From Cladocopium goreaui (taxonomy: Eukaryota > Sar > Dinophyceae > Suessiales > Symbiodiniaceae), in assembly GCA_947184155.2 (NCBI GenBank), contig CAMXCT020001115.1, positions 62,001 through 126,000 on the forward strand: a stretch of 64,000 nt of DNA. Reading direction: 5' to 3'. The notes beneath the pieces were generated by a model, which saw nothing but the letters and a program-made list of their open reading frames with translations, had not been told where the DNA came from and searched no databases. Of the stretch, positions 22,505-36,700 are shown in pieces. How positions within the stretch are numbered: position 1 is the first letter of the stretch; every line of letters begins with the position of its first letter. The translations under genes and the position numbers were made by a program.

Positions 22505-22634
22505 GTTTCAGTCGACTCGTCGATGAAGGATGTACTAAAGCTATCTGCATGCAACACCCTTAAAGTATGACTAAGTATGCCTGTACTGTAAGAAACATTG
22601 CTGCCATGTTTACCGTCAGAAGCTTAATTTTGCA

Positions 22635-22810
22635 GGGCTTGATGCAGGAACTATCATACCAAAGAATAAGGTACAATCCAAAAAGCACAGAAAGGCCTGT
22701 TGTGAGCCGTGGATTTCAAGACCTCTTTCGGAGGGCCCTCCAAAAAATCAAGGATTCCTCGCTTGAGTTGCATTTTATCGCCTGTCCAAAAAGCAAATGG
22801 TGTCCCTGAT
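22635..22810 (+). CDS. Possible exon, unassigned
   Basis: After the acceptor TTTTGCAG the + strand stays open for 57 codons: GLMQELSYQRIRYNPKSTER then PVVSRGFQDLFRRALQKIKD and SSLELHFIACPKSKWCP, then stop. It looks like real protein; no family is recognised. Confidence 0.4.
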
Positions 22811-22878
22811 TTTCAACCTCATGAGTACTTGCGGAATTGCTTGCAGCACATTCATTTTGATATTTTACCATTGACTGT

Positions 22879-24560
22879 CTACTCAAAATTATTTACAGGC
22901 ATCTGAAGGATATGTGTTTGAAATACTTGGCAAGCGGATTTGGGCACAGATGCGTTTTTCGCAAGAGCGGTTTTGCTAGCGCAGCTACCGCAAGTTGAAA
23001 CCCAAAGCCGGGTCTCCGAATCGCTTCCGTTCATGTTTCTTGCAGGCAGACACGTTTGCTGAAGGCTTCCGGATCTCCCTAGCATCACTAACGATGAAGT
23101 CCGTGATTTTAATGAGACCTTATAACTCAACAAAAAGCAACACCGTATTCGCAGATCGCCGTACATCCTAAAGTCCACCGGCAAGTTGCCAGGGTTCAAA
23201 CACCGCAGCGAATTCTGTAGGATCTTAGCTCTTGACAACTCGATTCGATTTTGGGCGCCTTCGGGGCCTTCAAAATAAATTTCCCGTACACCTTCGAGTC
23301 GGCCATTTGCGAAATTCGGAACTGCTGAGCAAATGATTTTCCCTTGCAAAGGTCACCCACTGGATCCGGCAACTGAAACTTTCCCAAAGTTGGGAAAGCG
23401 TCATCTACTCCATCCATTATTGTCTTATCTACTCTAACATGGGTATCATCACTACAGACCTCCGTTCTATCCAGCTGGGATCCAGCAACCCTTGGGATCC
23501 AGCTGGGACTGACGATGACTTTCGCGACGCTGCAAACGTTCAGCATCGCCACCCTAAGCCCGTAGAGTTGGCGTGGAGCATGGAACTTCCAAAGCTGGGT
23601 TGAAGGTTCCAACATGTTCTTTGTTCGGGTAGAACTTGTTTTTTTGCGCATTTAACCAGGTGGCTTGACTTTTGGATTCACAGCCAGCCAACTAATGGGC
23701 GGAGAATATAAGATGATACGCATGAATGCCTATCAGATATCAACATGTTGATCCTGGCACACTGGTACTTGGCGAACAACCCATACCCACGCAATCATTG
23801 GCGGAAGTACACAAGCAGTAGCCTGTTCCAGGATGTTAGCAAAGCGAGCACAACCCCCCGGTCTGTCACTGGGACAGAATGGAGTCAGACCCCGACAAAA
23901 CTTTTAGAAAAAAAGAAAAAACGATATCCCCGACTATCCGACGAAACTTTGATATGCTCCACACCGCTTGGGTTCGCCACTGCTACGCTGCGCTTGTGCT
24001 GTTTCGCGCGGCGTTCCAGGGCACGGACGAGTCTGTCGCGTCGTTTTGCCTCAAAAAACGCGGCAGAACACGGAGCCCGTTGATTTGGGTTTGTCTAAAA
24101 ATGTGGGGATGCCCCAAGATGTTTCTTTAGCATATTTTAAGGAAAGTATGACGACCCTTCATCAGATTTTCGGGCACCCAATTTTGAGGACAACATTTTG
24201 GGGATCCAAATGTTCTACTCCTTGTGCAGTGCAAAACGAATCTGTTCATGGTGTCCCTGGACGAGACCAGTGGTTTTATTCATAAATCAAATTGTTGTCA
24301 AAAACTGACCTGTAAATGAAGAAATCTTGAGAACTGCTTTCTCATCACATGCCCCGGAAGTCAAGGCGTCAACATGATAGCGACCAGAATCCATGACGCC
24401 CCAACAGTGGCTCCATTTTTCCAGGCTTTTCACTGAATCTGAAACAACTGTCAATTTGGATTCCAAGTTGTTTCATCATGATACGAATGTTCTGGAAAAT
24501 TGAATTCCAAATGCTAAAGACAACAATTGATAAAACATTCAGCTAAAGACAGCAACAAAG
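22879..24560. other. No supported gene; overlapping long open frames
   Basis: Two overlapping minus-strand frames (22879-23349 and 23196-23651, about 150 codons each) and + frames at 23745-24130 are open, but none has recognised motifs. The + frame near 23940-24080 (AWVRHCYAALVLFRAAFQGT) is the most exon-like. If the ligase N-terminus lies nearby I could not find it here. Confidence 0.35.
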
Positions 24561-24676
24561 TGGTGCCCCCCAGTTATAAATTGGTTTATAAACCCTATTA
24601 ACTATAGTTATATCTATTATAAACCATAGTTAAGCAACTTATAAGGCAACTTAGCTATCTTGGGGGCCCCACATTG
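24561..24676. mobile_element. Family C element just upstream of the ligase exon
   Basis: The left end is GGTGCCCCCCAGTTATAAAT and the right end is CTTGGGGGCCCCACATTG. The interior has TATAGTTATATCTATTATAA. Confidence 0.8.
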
Positions 24677-24708
24677 AAGTTCCAATCCTATGGCAGAAAA
24701 CCTCTCAG

Positions 24709-24769
24709 ATGCGAGGACTCGGAGGACCCGGTGGAAGACAAGATCTACTTGGATGCTGCCGCATTTGGC
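24709..24769 (+). CDS. GCLC: GCL exon: IYLDAAAFG
   Basis: Reads [20 protein letters not shown], matching the family segment (I/V)Y(M/L)DAM.FGMG. The acceptor is CCTCTCAG. A GT follows TTTGGC at 24770, so the exon may end there. The frame otherwise continues VWDG to a stop at 24782. Confidence 0.65.
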
Positions 24770-27700
24770 GTCTGGGATGGTTGAATCATCTTGGGATTTT
24801 TTGGGGTGGTAAACCGCTACAACCACCATTTATGGCCCCAGTTGTTGATTTCTGGTGTTAGTGGGGATCGTTTATTGGCTTTACCACAATTATCTTCCAT
24901 CACCAATGGCTAGATCTGGAAAATTCCGGATTTCCAGGTGATTCCAGCGCTGGTTTATGCACGCGTTTTTTCTGTGGTTTCACCCAGTGGCATTGGCGAA
25001 TAAAAGTTGCTGATCACGAGTAATTTTTTCGTGATCACCCCATGTTAGTTGAACACTTGGCTGGTTAAACTGTCGCTGGCCATCCAAAGAATGTGACGGA
25101 ACAGTGGACCCTGTACGCCATGGGGAGCCAGCCCTGCAGGGGCAAAGATGCGAAAGAGTGAACCACGGGCAGCCCATCCCAAAAAACAGTGGGATGAGGA
25201 TTCCCAATGACTGATCTCTTCAGGGGGAATTCAACGCGGTGAGAATATGTCCGCAAAATGTATGTACACAGGTATATTTGCATAGATGTATGCGTATACA
25301 TATATATAGATATACATAGATATGTATATTATATATGTATACATATATGTATATATATATACATATATATATCATACATATATATATATCATACATATAT
25401 ATATATATATTTATATACATACATATATATATATATATACACACACATAAATATACCTATATATATAATCATATACATATATACATATATACATATATAC
25501 ATATATACATATATACATATATACATATATATACATACATATATATATATAGCTGTAGATATAGATATGTATGCATGGAGCATTTGCAGCGCTTCTCACC
25601 TTCGGCGATCCCAGGTGCAGGCAGCTGTTGTACCCAGGCGTGGCTCCCCAGGGCATTTTTCCAATCCATTGAGTCAAGCGAACGTTTTTGGAATGTCGAT
25701 GATAAAAAGTCTTAGGTCGACTTGGTGAAGACTTAAAATGGAGATGGAGATTGAAGTCCTAGGCACAAGATATTGGCATATATTGGCATGAAATCAGATA
25801 CACCAGTGGAGGGAATCTTGGTGAAGACTTTGCGTCTTGACATTGCAACTTGGGTGCCCGAAAGGTGTGAAAACCATAGTACCCCAGGGCGTGGCAAGAG
25901 CGCATTGATGAATGGCCACTGTTCCTGCACTGGCAAAGGTGCATCCTGTTGATGAAGTGAAGGGCGAATGAATTCCCGCGACCGTTGTAGCATGGTTGTA
26001 GATGGTTGTAGCATGTAGGGTAAATCGATAAATTGGATAAATCCGTTTGTGTATCCCCAAAGGTTTGTTATTGCTCTCATCATGATACCGGTGGACCCAT
26101 TTGATGGTCAGAGTTATCGTCCAGTTGACCACCTGAGGCCACGTGTCTTTGCCCCAACCTGAGCGATGCACGCTACCTCTACGATCAGCTGCTGGTGCGC
26201 CACGACCGGTTCTCGTTTCTGTAGGTCAAGCTGCATTCGGTGTGATATCTGGGTGCATATCCAGAACAAGTTAATGGCCAGCTTTGCACCTGGTTCACAT
26301 GTTAATGAAGCATGACATTTACAGCGGTTCCAGCCTCCATTACAATAGCGGGGTCGCATGTACCTTGTGATGGCAGGAAGTTGTTATCTTGTTATCTCAA
26401 TCTGGTAGGATCCCAAACAGAAGTCTCGTTCATCTCTTAGCATCCTTCAGACTATCACCATCTCCACCTCATGGCTCAAGCAATGCCACTGCCAGCAATA
26501 CTATCTCCGGAAATGCTACCTCACAGCGACCTTCCCGGTCAGTCTTTTATCTGGGGGAGTATAATTCTCGAGCTGGTGATATATCTAAAAGCAAAGCATG
26601 GTGTCGATGGTGTGTATGAATCAAGCAGGGGTGTTTCGTATAATGTGGGTAAAACAATGCCATAAACCATCCCCCAAATCATCATAAATTGGTGCTATAA
26701 ACCCATTCCCAAATGGGTGGTTTATGACATTGTTTTACCCACATTACATGTCCAAAAATCTCCAAATCCCTCCTCTCTAGGAGGGCTTGGTTTAGCTGTC
26801 TCCAGGTCCTAGCTCCTTTGTTCCTTCCATTGTCGGGGAGCCATGGGGTAAACCTGGGCTAGGTGGATGATATTTTGTTCCAGGGATTATGATTATGCTC
26901 TGCTGTTTTTGTGCCATCAGTTCCATGGATTGAACATCAAATCTTGGGGTTACAGCTTCAAGCCCATTGATGTCTAAGCACATCGCTTGAGTTCAAGGTC
27001 GTTACCAAGAGTTTGAAAACCATTGACACTCGACACTCGAGACAGAAAAAATGGCCGAAATTACTTCATGATCATGAAGGGATATCTCAAGCATTTACGA
27101 TGTTTCAACCATGTTTTTGAGCAACAGCAACTGTCGCTATGTTCGCAGTTGGTCTCACTTGATGATCATCCCATGATGTTTTTGACCAAGGACTGCGTCG
27201 GCTCCCTTCTGGCGAGGAATGGTGGCCAAGGGGCTCAGCGAACTGGGAAGGTCGCTTTTGGGTCGGAGTCATGTGGTAAACCCAATACCCTCTGGTAATT
27301 TAACATAACTATGGAAAATCACCATTTTTAATAGGAATATCCACTATAACTGGCCATTTTCAATAGCTATGTTAGTTTACCAGAGGGTACATCCCGATAG
27401 CAAATCCCTTGGAAGATTTATAAAGGCCACCACTGGCGATTTCATGAGAAGATCAGGTATGGTTTATCGTTGGTTTCACCACATCTGATTCTTGAGGATC
27501 ACGGCAATCCATTCAAGGAATCAGCGTCGAGCACAGATTTTTGCCGGCCGGTTTCAAATAGTATTGATTTCCATCCAAGAAATGCGATGATGATCCTTCC
27601 TTGATTGATTCATTTCAGGGAGTGCCAAAAACCCACCCGCCAAACTTCGGTAGCACCCTTCATAGTTCCCTTTGTGCACCCATTGTGTTTGATGTTCATC

Positions 27701-30700
27701 ACCAGAAGTATGCGCCCTTCATCACCAGAAATCTGAAACCCATCGCACTGATGGGATGGTATTGCTTTTGGTTTTTGTTTTTTGGAGTACTTTAACATAT
27801 GGTTTGTTTAAAATATGGTTTGTTCCATAGTATGTATAGTTCCATGGTATCATATGTATCATATATATATATATCATATATACTAAAAATCTGCTTCGTT
27901 GTTTGAAATATGGTTTCTTCCATGTCTGGCACATTTGAGGCCGCCACTGACACCCGAATGGAAGCCTTCAGAGAAACGTGGGATGACAGGATCCAGTGCC
28001 CCATGGGAGCATGTAAATTAACTGGGTATTTTTTTAGTATACATGTACAAAATTCTTTGGGGATGAATGTTGAAAAATGAAATATTACAATATATTATAC
28101 ATGTATAAATATATGGTTAAATTATGAGGACCTCACTGTTCTCCCTCACTGGAAACGATGGTTAGTAGGGGGAATCATCCCCAAATGGCCGCAAGATTCA
28201 GGTTAGTGAATTATCATAATTTACCCAGAGTGTTAAGATATGTCATCCTGCAGTTGATAGAATCTGGAAATGTCAAAACCTCATGAAAACGGGAATATGA
28301 TTGAAAAATCCATATCCACTTCAGGAGGATTATGTACGTATATGTATATATACATGTACATACTCTTATCAATCTCATTAGAGTACAAATTATACAAGGA
28401 TATGAATATATGTATAATATATATATATATATTATTTATATATGTAATTATATGTACAATTTATACATACATATACATATATTCGGGAGTTTCCAACCTC
28501 ACAGCTCAGTGGCTCACAACTCACCAGGACTCCCAGCGAGGTGGACCAGAGGTGTCCCCGCTGCTCACGGGCGGCGACGTCGCCACAGGCGCCCCCGGAG
28601 ATCTTGAGAAGTTTGGGTGATGAATAGGGAATTTAGTGGTGATTTATGGTGATTTACTGGGAATTCAATGGTGATGGCGATTTGATGGACTCCATGATAT
28701 ATATATATATATCCATTGCATATACTTATATGTGGTATTAATATCATAGGATATGTAATGGGATGTAATGATGGATGTAGTGGGATAGAATGGGGATATT
28801 CGTGGAATATAGGGGATATAAAAGGAGATCAATGGGAACAAGAGGAATTCAATGATGGTAGCATGGGGATATGAATGTACCAAAAATAGATTAAAAGGAA
28901 TAGTATAGGAGAAAAAGTATTCCCAACATAGCTGCAAAGACCATTTCAAATATTACAGAAAAAATAGCCTCTGGTAATGACACATGGTTGGAAAATCACC
29001 CATTGAATTCCATGGTCTTCCCAGCTTTTTGAAGCTCGGGGATTACCCAGCTAGCGTTTGAGTACCGGAGCTATTTGATCCAGGAAGGATACAATGAGCA
29101 AGACAGGAATTGGGCATTTACTGATTTTTAGACTGAAGACAAGACAAATGCATTGGGTTGGAAGAAAGTGGATATGCTGTCAATGCTGTCCTTAATTGTT
29201 CTGCGGTTTCAACCGCAGTCTAACCAGGATCAACTCGTACTACCGAAACCACCCCTCGATAGGAGTTCATATCCTTTGTTGGTAGTGTTATGGAAATGGC
29301 TTCATTCCTGAATCAAAGGGTGAATTTTTGCCATGCTCTTTACTCCCCCTTAATTTCAAGACATACGGAAAAATTATATACTTGTACATATCTATTGGAG
29401 ATAACATAGAGAAACTACTCCATGATAAACGTTTCCAGTCCTGGCTGTAGGTTTTCCTGGCTGACACGGGGCCATTGCTGGGCCGCGAAGCGGACGCTCC
29501 CTCGGTCAAAATCGCCCCAGGGGGTCAAAAATTGGGACCCCGGCGGAATTGTTTTTCAAACTGAAATTTGGGATCCACATCCCCCTTACCCTCCAGTAAA
29601 TTAACATAGACCCTGGTAGATAGGGGTTGGAAGATTAGTTTCCTCTAAAAAGTTGTGATTTTAGGGTCTATGTTAATTTTCCAGAGGGTAATTTTGACGA
29701 ACCCGAAAAAATGTGGTCTGAAAGATGATGTTGTTATCATGAGACATCTAGGGAGCGTATCTCATTTTAATCCATATCCACATGAGGGGTGAGTGGGTGT
29801 GAGTGGTTCAGTTTTCCATGGTGCTTGGATGGCTTGGAGCCTGAGTTCTGCAGCTCATCGCTTCACCGTATTTGGTGTTGGTCCAACATCACTGATTCTG
29901 GTGGTGGATTTTTTTGGCACGTCAAGTTGTCACACATTAAAATCGTTTCAGCGTTGACTGAGGGACCCACTTTGTCTACTGTACGACATCTATAGCTTAG
30001 GTATGTCCAAAATTGGAAACCCCCAAATATATTATTTTCCCATTTAGATTGATCAGTTCAGATTTCATTAGTTTTAAGCCATTCCTTCCCTGGTTCGCCG
30101 TCCCAGGACTACAACGACGTTCCGGCCACGGTGCACCAGCCAAGCCTTGACAGGCTGCTGGCCAGTGGGGTGGACCAGCTCTTGGCCACACACGTGGCGC
30201 AGCTCTTTGTGTGCCTTGGTGCATTGAGAAATCTGGAGAAACCTGGAGAATTTCCGAAGCCATGGAGGTTATGGAGGTTTGCTGGGAAAATCCACGATGA
30301 TTTTCAATTGCCATGTTTGAAGACTGGAGGCTATTTGCACATGTTATTGCGGAATATTTCCCACTTGACTTTCATATTTTCGAGGGCAACGGGATAGTTT
30401 GTGAGAGGAGCTTCAAACATGTGTTCTTTTCCATCCCTGCGATGGGCAGGTGAGGAGTAGGAGGATCCCACTTCTGGATAGACGGCTTGGAGAAAATGTT
30501 GGGGACCCTTCCAATCCTTCACCATTTTAGCAGAATTGAACTTGGAACATAAACCCACCATGTTGGAAAACCCATGGAAAACCCACCTCAATGGAAGCGT
30601 TTCTGAAGAGACCCAAGCTCGAGGCGCGATCCGCTGAATGTCTTCCGGGAACGCTTGGAAGTGGACAACGCGCGGATGCCAAGTGAGGTCAAGAAGAGCC

Positions 30701-33700
30701 TCCACAGCAGCGCTGGGATAAAGGTGACTCTAAGTGACCAGCTTGATGCGTGTAGACAATGGACAGTGAGGTAGTGACTCCAACTAAAATAACTAAAGCA
30801 CTTGCTCAGCAGACTTGTCAAAGCCTCATCTTTTCCATAGGACCTGCTGTTGAACCTTTTAAGTCACCAGGCACTCCCCATCCCCGTTTTCTCCAGGCAA
30901 TGGTTGGAGATCATTGGGAGCAGCTGCAATCCTCGCAACTGGGTCTGGGAAGATGGTTGACCGGTCAACCCGGTCAGGCACAAGTTGGGGTACAACCCCC
31001 GCAACTATGGCCTTGGGCAAAACCACTTAGTTCGCTGGAACATCTGGAACTGCACCCCCCAAAATGTAAAAAAACATGCTTGGTTCATGTACAAATGATC
31101 ATCAGACACCCATTGTAAGACGAGCGGTAGGTCACTAAAGGCAAAACTGCTATGAGTTATAAGTTATAAGGAAAAAAGTTCAGCTTGCGAAATTCCGAAA
31201 GCTACAAAGATCTAGCCGTGAACACATTCAAAGAGGCCCAAAAAAGAAATCTTTTTGGGTCATCCAGAGGGGCGCTTCCCCAATGGGGCTGAGGAATTGG
31301 GGCACGGTGCGGTTCAAGCCACCCCCAGCGACTTGGCTACGACTGGCCATCTCCCAGGATCTGCAGGATTTGATCAGCCATGGTGAGCCCATGAAAAAAG
31401 CCCCAACTAGGCTTCACAAGTGGGGCGATTTTTTGTGCTGTCAATCAACCAGAAATGCAACTGGAGAACCGCAAGAAATCATGGTGTCCAAGTTGTTTTT
31501 CGAGTAATGTCAACCCCGGATGAGACTAAACCATGGTTTATTAATTAGGGGAGTACTCCCCTAAGAGTCAGAATCCGATTGAAACAACCTAGGGGTTCAA
31601 AAAAATCCAGGGTTGACATGAAAATTCTGCTCCCTTCCCCCTAATATGAAACACCTCCGGCAAGGCCCAGAGTTCCAACCCCGGCGGCAAGATCGGCTGG
31701 CGGGTGGAGCTCAGGACCTCACAAACTGGGAATGTGATGGTGGAATTTGATGGGAATATGAGAAAAGATTATTCACAATGGGATTTTTTTGATGGGGATA
31801 TGATGGCAATATGGTGGAGATACATGAATCAGTTGTGAAATCTCTGTGAATTTTGACCAATGCATTCCCTTTGAGTCTGACACAGCGGCTGGGTGGTTGG
31901 AGATGACTGGGATATCCGCCCTGGCAGGACACCTGAGGCGCAGTCGGGTGGTGGCTTCGCTGCCAGGTTTCTTCACTTATGGGTGGATGGAAACTGGGAT
32001 TTAACATGCATGGAGATGTATGGCGCGGGAAAAAGCATTCGATTTCGTGGGTCACTCGACAACACCAATGTATGAGAGTAGGTAAACCCAATAGTAAACA
32101 ATCCCATCAATCCCCAAAAATCACCACAATCGGTGGTATAAACCATCCCCAAATGGTAAGCTCTTATTGGGTTGCCCACATTAACAGATTTCGGAAAGAC
32201 TGTTTGCTTCCCAAGCTTAGACCCACTTTCAACGACTTCCCACTTCACAGGCTCAAGCGACAGACTTCGAAAATGCCGCGGTCTGTTCTCAGCCGGAGGG
32301 ACAGAACGGCTGCATCTGCCATGACGCTTACTTGTTGGTTCCTATTTGTAGATACGAAATGAATCAGATGCGTATGGAAAACACAAGAACCTGACAGTTG
32401 CCCGGAAAAGCGGATCATTTGTCAGTGCCGGTGATTTCAATAACTAAAATACTCACGTTTAGATTGCTTGAAGATTCTATCAACAAATTCAGAATTTCAA
32501 AAAGCGATGGCAATTCGAGAAGATGCAAGGATATTGTCTCATGCACATGGAAATGTGGAAATGTATGTCAATTTGTCCCACTACCAACACCAGGATCAAT
32601 GTCACATCCCTTCCATTCTAACCATTCTCAGCGCTTCCAACTGTCATATTGGAAATTCAGTTGGCCAACAAGTCTCATAAAATTCATAGAATTGGATGAT
32701 GGGAAAAATTACAGGAAACCCCTATATTTGATGGTAAAGACCATGGTTTCCTGTAGATTTTCCCTTAAACCAATCCATTGAAAAATTCAAGCTCCCAAAA
32801 AAATGCTGATTCAGGTCATCGCCATCGCGCGAGTCTTGGCTCAGCAGATCCTGGAGGAGCGCTGGGACGTCTATCAACCCATCTCCAAGGTTGAGGAGAA
32901 CCTGCGTCGCAGCGAAGGACCGGGCTGAGCACGGCGTCTTTTGGGGACTGGCTGGTGTGAGATGATGGTGGATTCTATGGAACCCCAGCTATAGCCTCTG
33001 GTAAACATACAAAAAACTATGGAAAATCACCATGTTTAATGGGAAAACTCACTATTTCGACTGGGCCATTTTCTATGTCGCTTTTTGTAGGTTTACCAGA
33101 GGGTAGCCGGATCGGTGAACAAAATCAAAGATAGGATAATGCACTAGGAAACAAGAGAGGATGTAGCATGATTGAGCGAAGATTTTTGGGAGACATGTTC
33201 TAAATGAAGGTTCTAAGAGAATTATGCGCAGGTCAAAATCTAAGTTGCGGCCCGCCCAGATTGACTAAACCGACTAAACCGACTGACCCCAATTTCAATT
33301 CTGACCACGGAAGCTGCCTAAATGATGCTGGCCTTATTTTCTTCAGGATCAGCATCCCCACCATTGGCAGCGTCCCAGGCCTTGCGGCCGTGACACGAAG
33401 TCGCTTTCACTTCCGGAGGGACTTCCTGGGAGGTGCGACGAGTCAATCTGCGGTGGCCATTTGGATGTTGGAAGATTTCTGGTTGGTGGTTTGGAACATT
33501 TTTTCCATAATATATTATATGGGATGTCATCCGAAACTCATTGACGAACTCCATCATTTTTCAAGATTGTTTTTGCACCACCAAGCAGTATCCAATGGCT
33601 ACCTTTAAGATCGTTTTAGAGTCACTTGGACAAGTGTGTCTGTTGTGACTCTGGGCACCGAACTTTCATTCTGGCCTTGGCCCCGCACCTCAATGCTGGC

Positions 33701-36700
33701 CCAACATTCGAGAAATGGATAGCTACCCCAATGGTTGATTGTTGAACCCCAGTTCCAAGAAAAGGGAGCACTTAAGCTAGGTCACACGGGTGGGGATCGA
33801 TATCAGAATTCCAAGACTTTCTGGGAAAGATAGAAAGATTTCTTGCATGTGTTTCGGTTTTGGCATCCCAGTGCACGTTTCATTCGTAGATCTAGCATAA
33901 TCTAGCTCCATCTTCAACGAACAGCAATTCTCCCGGCGCATCACGGAAGAACATGGAAGAAATATGTTTAGCAGTGTGCACAGTGCTAACTCATGAGTTT
34001 GATCATGTTTGTTCACTATGGTGCCATCCACAAGCTTCAACAGGTTGGGTTCGTAGTGCCATCAGCACAGCAACATCTCCCAGGTGCCACCAAGGACCTT
34101 GGGGACTTTTCTTTGGAGGATGCGGACCCGGGGGTGTGTTGAACGTCACTAAATAAAAAGGTGAGCCGAAATTGTCCAGAAATTCCGGTAGAAAATAGTA
34201 CAGTATACATATCATCATATCTAGATACCTCCAGATACCTTTGCGGGCATATTACCGTGCAAACATTCATGGGAAGTGATCAGTAGAGAGTGTTTGACAA
34301 ACGTAATGGAGACGTTGCTAGTCCCTTCAAGCTAAGTCATGAGTGAATGACGCCATCGGCCGCAACCAGAAAGGAGATTCTCTTCGGAGATGGGCACGGA
34401 GTGTTTGCTCCTCAGGGGACCATGGGACCATTCCCACTGATTTCAAATTGAGGTCTTCGAAGCATCATCATTCACAAGATATAAAAACTCAAATAGCTCC
34501 GACTATGTGTATATAAACATCTGGTTGGTGGTTTGGAACCATGGAATTTTATGACTTTCCATATATTGAGAATTTCATCATCCCAACAGACGATTTTTCA
34601 GAGGGGTAGGGCTCAACCACCAACCAGAATAGCTAATTAACCATCATTAACCATATAATAACCATTGATATTAACCATTATTAACAGCATATTGCCAATC
34701 AATGGTAGGTTGAAACCACCAACCGGACATGCCATAGATATAGACCCACAAGGCTCCTTCGATTCCGTCCTTGTCAAATCAACGAAATCGCTTCGCGCAA
34801 CTCAGCTTCGCACGATGCTTGAGCTTCATGCAGCGGAAGCATGAAGCAGGACCCCAAAACCGGATGACTTGGCTTTTTGGGAAACATCACGGGAGATTCT
34901 GGGAGCTACCCTCTGGTAAACTAACATTTTGCGAACTGGAAAATCACCATGTTCAATGGTTAAATTCACTATAAATGGCAATGTTCAATAGCTATGTTAA
35001 ATTACCAGAGGGTATCAGCTTGCTAGTTTGAGAAATTCTGTTGCCACGTCTCGTTGGATTCCCAATCTGTGTTTCGCCAAGTGGACTGCGCGATTGCAGT
35101 ACCTGATGATGCAGGCCACACGAAAAGTTGGGACCGAGCTTTAGACCCCCACAGCCACAATCTTTGTTATTGGCTGCTGACTGAATAAATGTGATTTTAA
35201 GAGGATTTTGCCAAACAACATGGTTTCCCGATGTTTCAGTTGTCCTTGGTTGTCAATTTTGACAATCCAACAATCAGTACATATGTGGAACTGGCTCCAC
35301 AATTGGATGTGGAGAAAGTGGACCGTTCAACATAGAATATCAAAACATCACAATTTGCTCCCGCTGGCTGGAGCATCCTAATTATCCTAATTCAGTTGTG
35401 ATGTGCGCAGTTTAGAAGTAAAATGAAGTAAAATCTGGCCCAATCTCGGCTTAGATGACTGGCTTCACAGGAGCATGTTCTGCCACCACCCTGCAGCGCT
35501 TCACAAAGTACGTGCGGAAGACCCCGTGGAGCCGAGGGTAAAAAAGCGGAGAAAAATGGGTGTTTTAAAATGGATTCCCAGCATTAGATTATAGTAAGTT
35601 TTCCATAAAAAATGGTGATTTCCCATAGTTTTCTGTATTTTTACCAGAGTGTATCCCAAACGATCCCAGTTACTTGATGTTTACCCTCTGGTTATGACTA
35701 ACATAGCCATGGTTTTTCAATGGCCCTAATCGAAATAGATGGTTTACTGAACTTAAAAATGGTGGATCTTTCCATGGCATTAGATTTAAGCATTCTGGCG
35801 ATTTGGGATGGCCAAAAAAAATTGTGACATACCGAGCCACTCCCAGTGGTTGAGAATGGTTTTTCAAAGCCAAGTTGGTTACGTGTTGCTACCATCACTT
35901 CATACAATGTGGGGCCCCCCAGTGATGTTTGTTGGTTTATAAACCATGAAATAATCCCCATTAACTATTTCGTTATATCTACCATAAACCATAGTTTTTT
36001 CAGCCACAAAAATAAACCAACTGAACGCTATCAGTGATGTTAGTTGGTTTATAAACCCCCATAACTATAGTTATTTGCGTACCATAAACCATAGTAAAAT
36101 TGGAGTTATGTGCACCAACTGAACGCTATCCTGGCCGGGGGCCCCATCAGTTCATAGTTCCATGGTGTTCTACCGCCTACCACAGCCTCGAGGTAGAACT
36201 CTTTCGACGCCGTTGTGCGGGTGAACTGCCCACCCCTGCGGCACCTTGGACGAAAGGGCCAAGTCGATCAAAGAAATCCAAGAAGTCGATACCCTCTGGT
36301 AATTTAACATAGCTATTGAAAATGGCCATTTATAGTGAGTTTTCCCATTAAAAAAGGTGATTTTCAATAGCTATGTTAAATTACCAGAGGGTATTCGATA
36401 TGGCTATGGATCAATACCTATTACTGTAATACCATTTTTAGGGGGATGAACATCCATAAATCCCAGCTATTTTGATGTGAACTACAGGGGTACAAGGTTT
36501 TGACACACTGCCATATTTGAAAAGAAAAGATGAATAGTTCTCCAAAGTGCATTTGTCTGATTTTTGGAGCCAGATGTTGCTCAGCTGTATTGCAAAGAAA
36601 GTGTACGCGCACATGTGTGCTGAAAGGCAAAAGAGGCAGTGGATGTGTATGTGGTTGTTGTTGTGGTTTGTTGTTGTTGTTGCTGCTGTTGCTGTTGCTG

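Noticed and set aside
22879..23651. Two overlapping minus-strand ORFs of about 150 codons
   Set aside because: They overlap each other in different frames, show no motif, and lie opposite to all supported genes.
29451..29530. Alternative frame ([20 protein letters not shown]) as a distinct exon
   Set aside because: The frame giving FLADTGPLL fits ligase phase on the 3' side; the alternative has no match.
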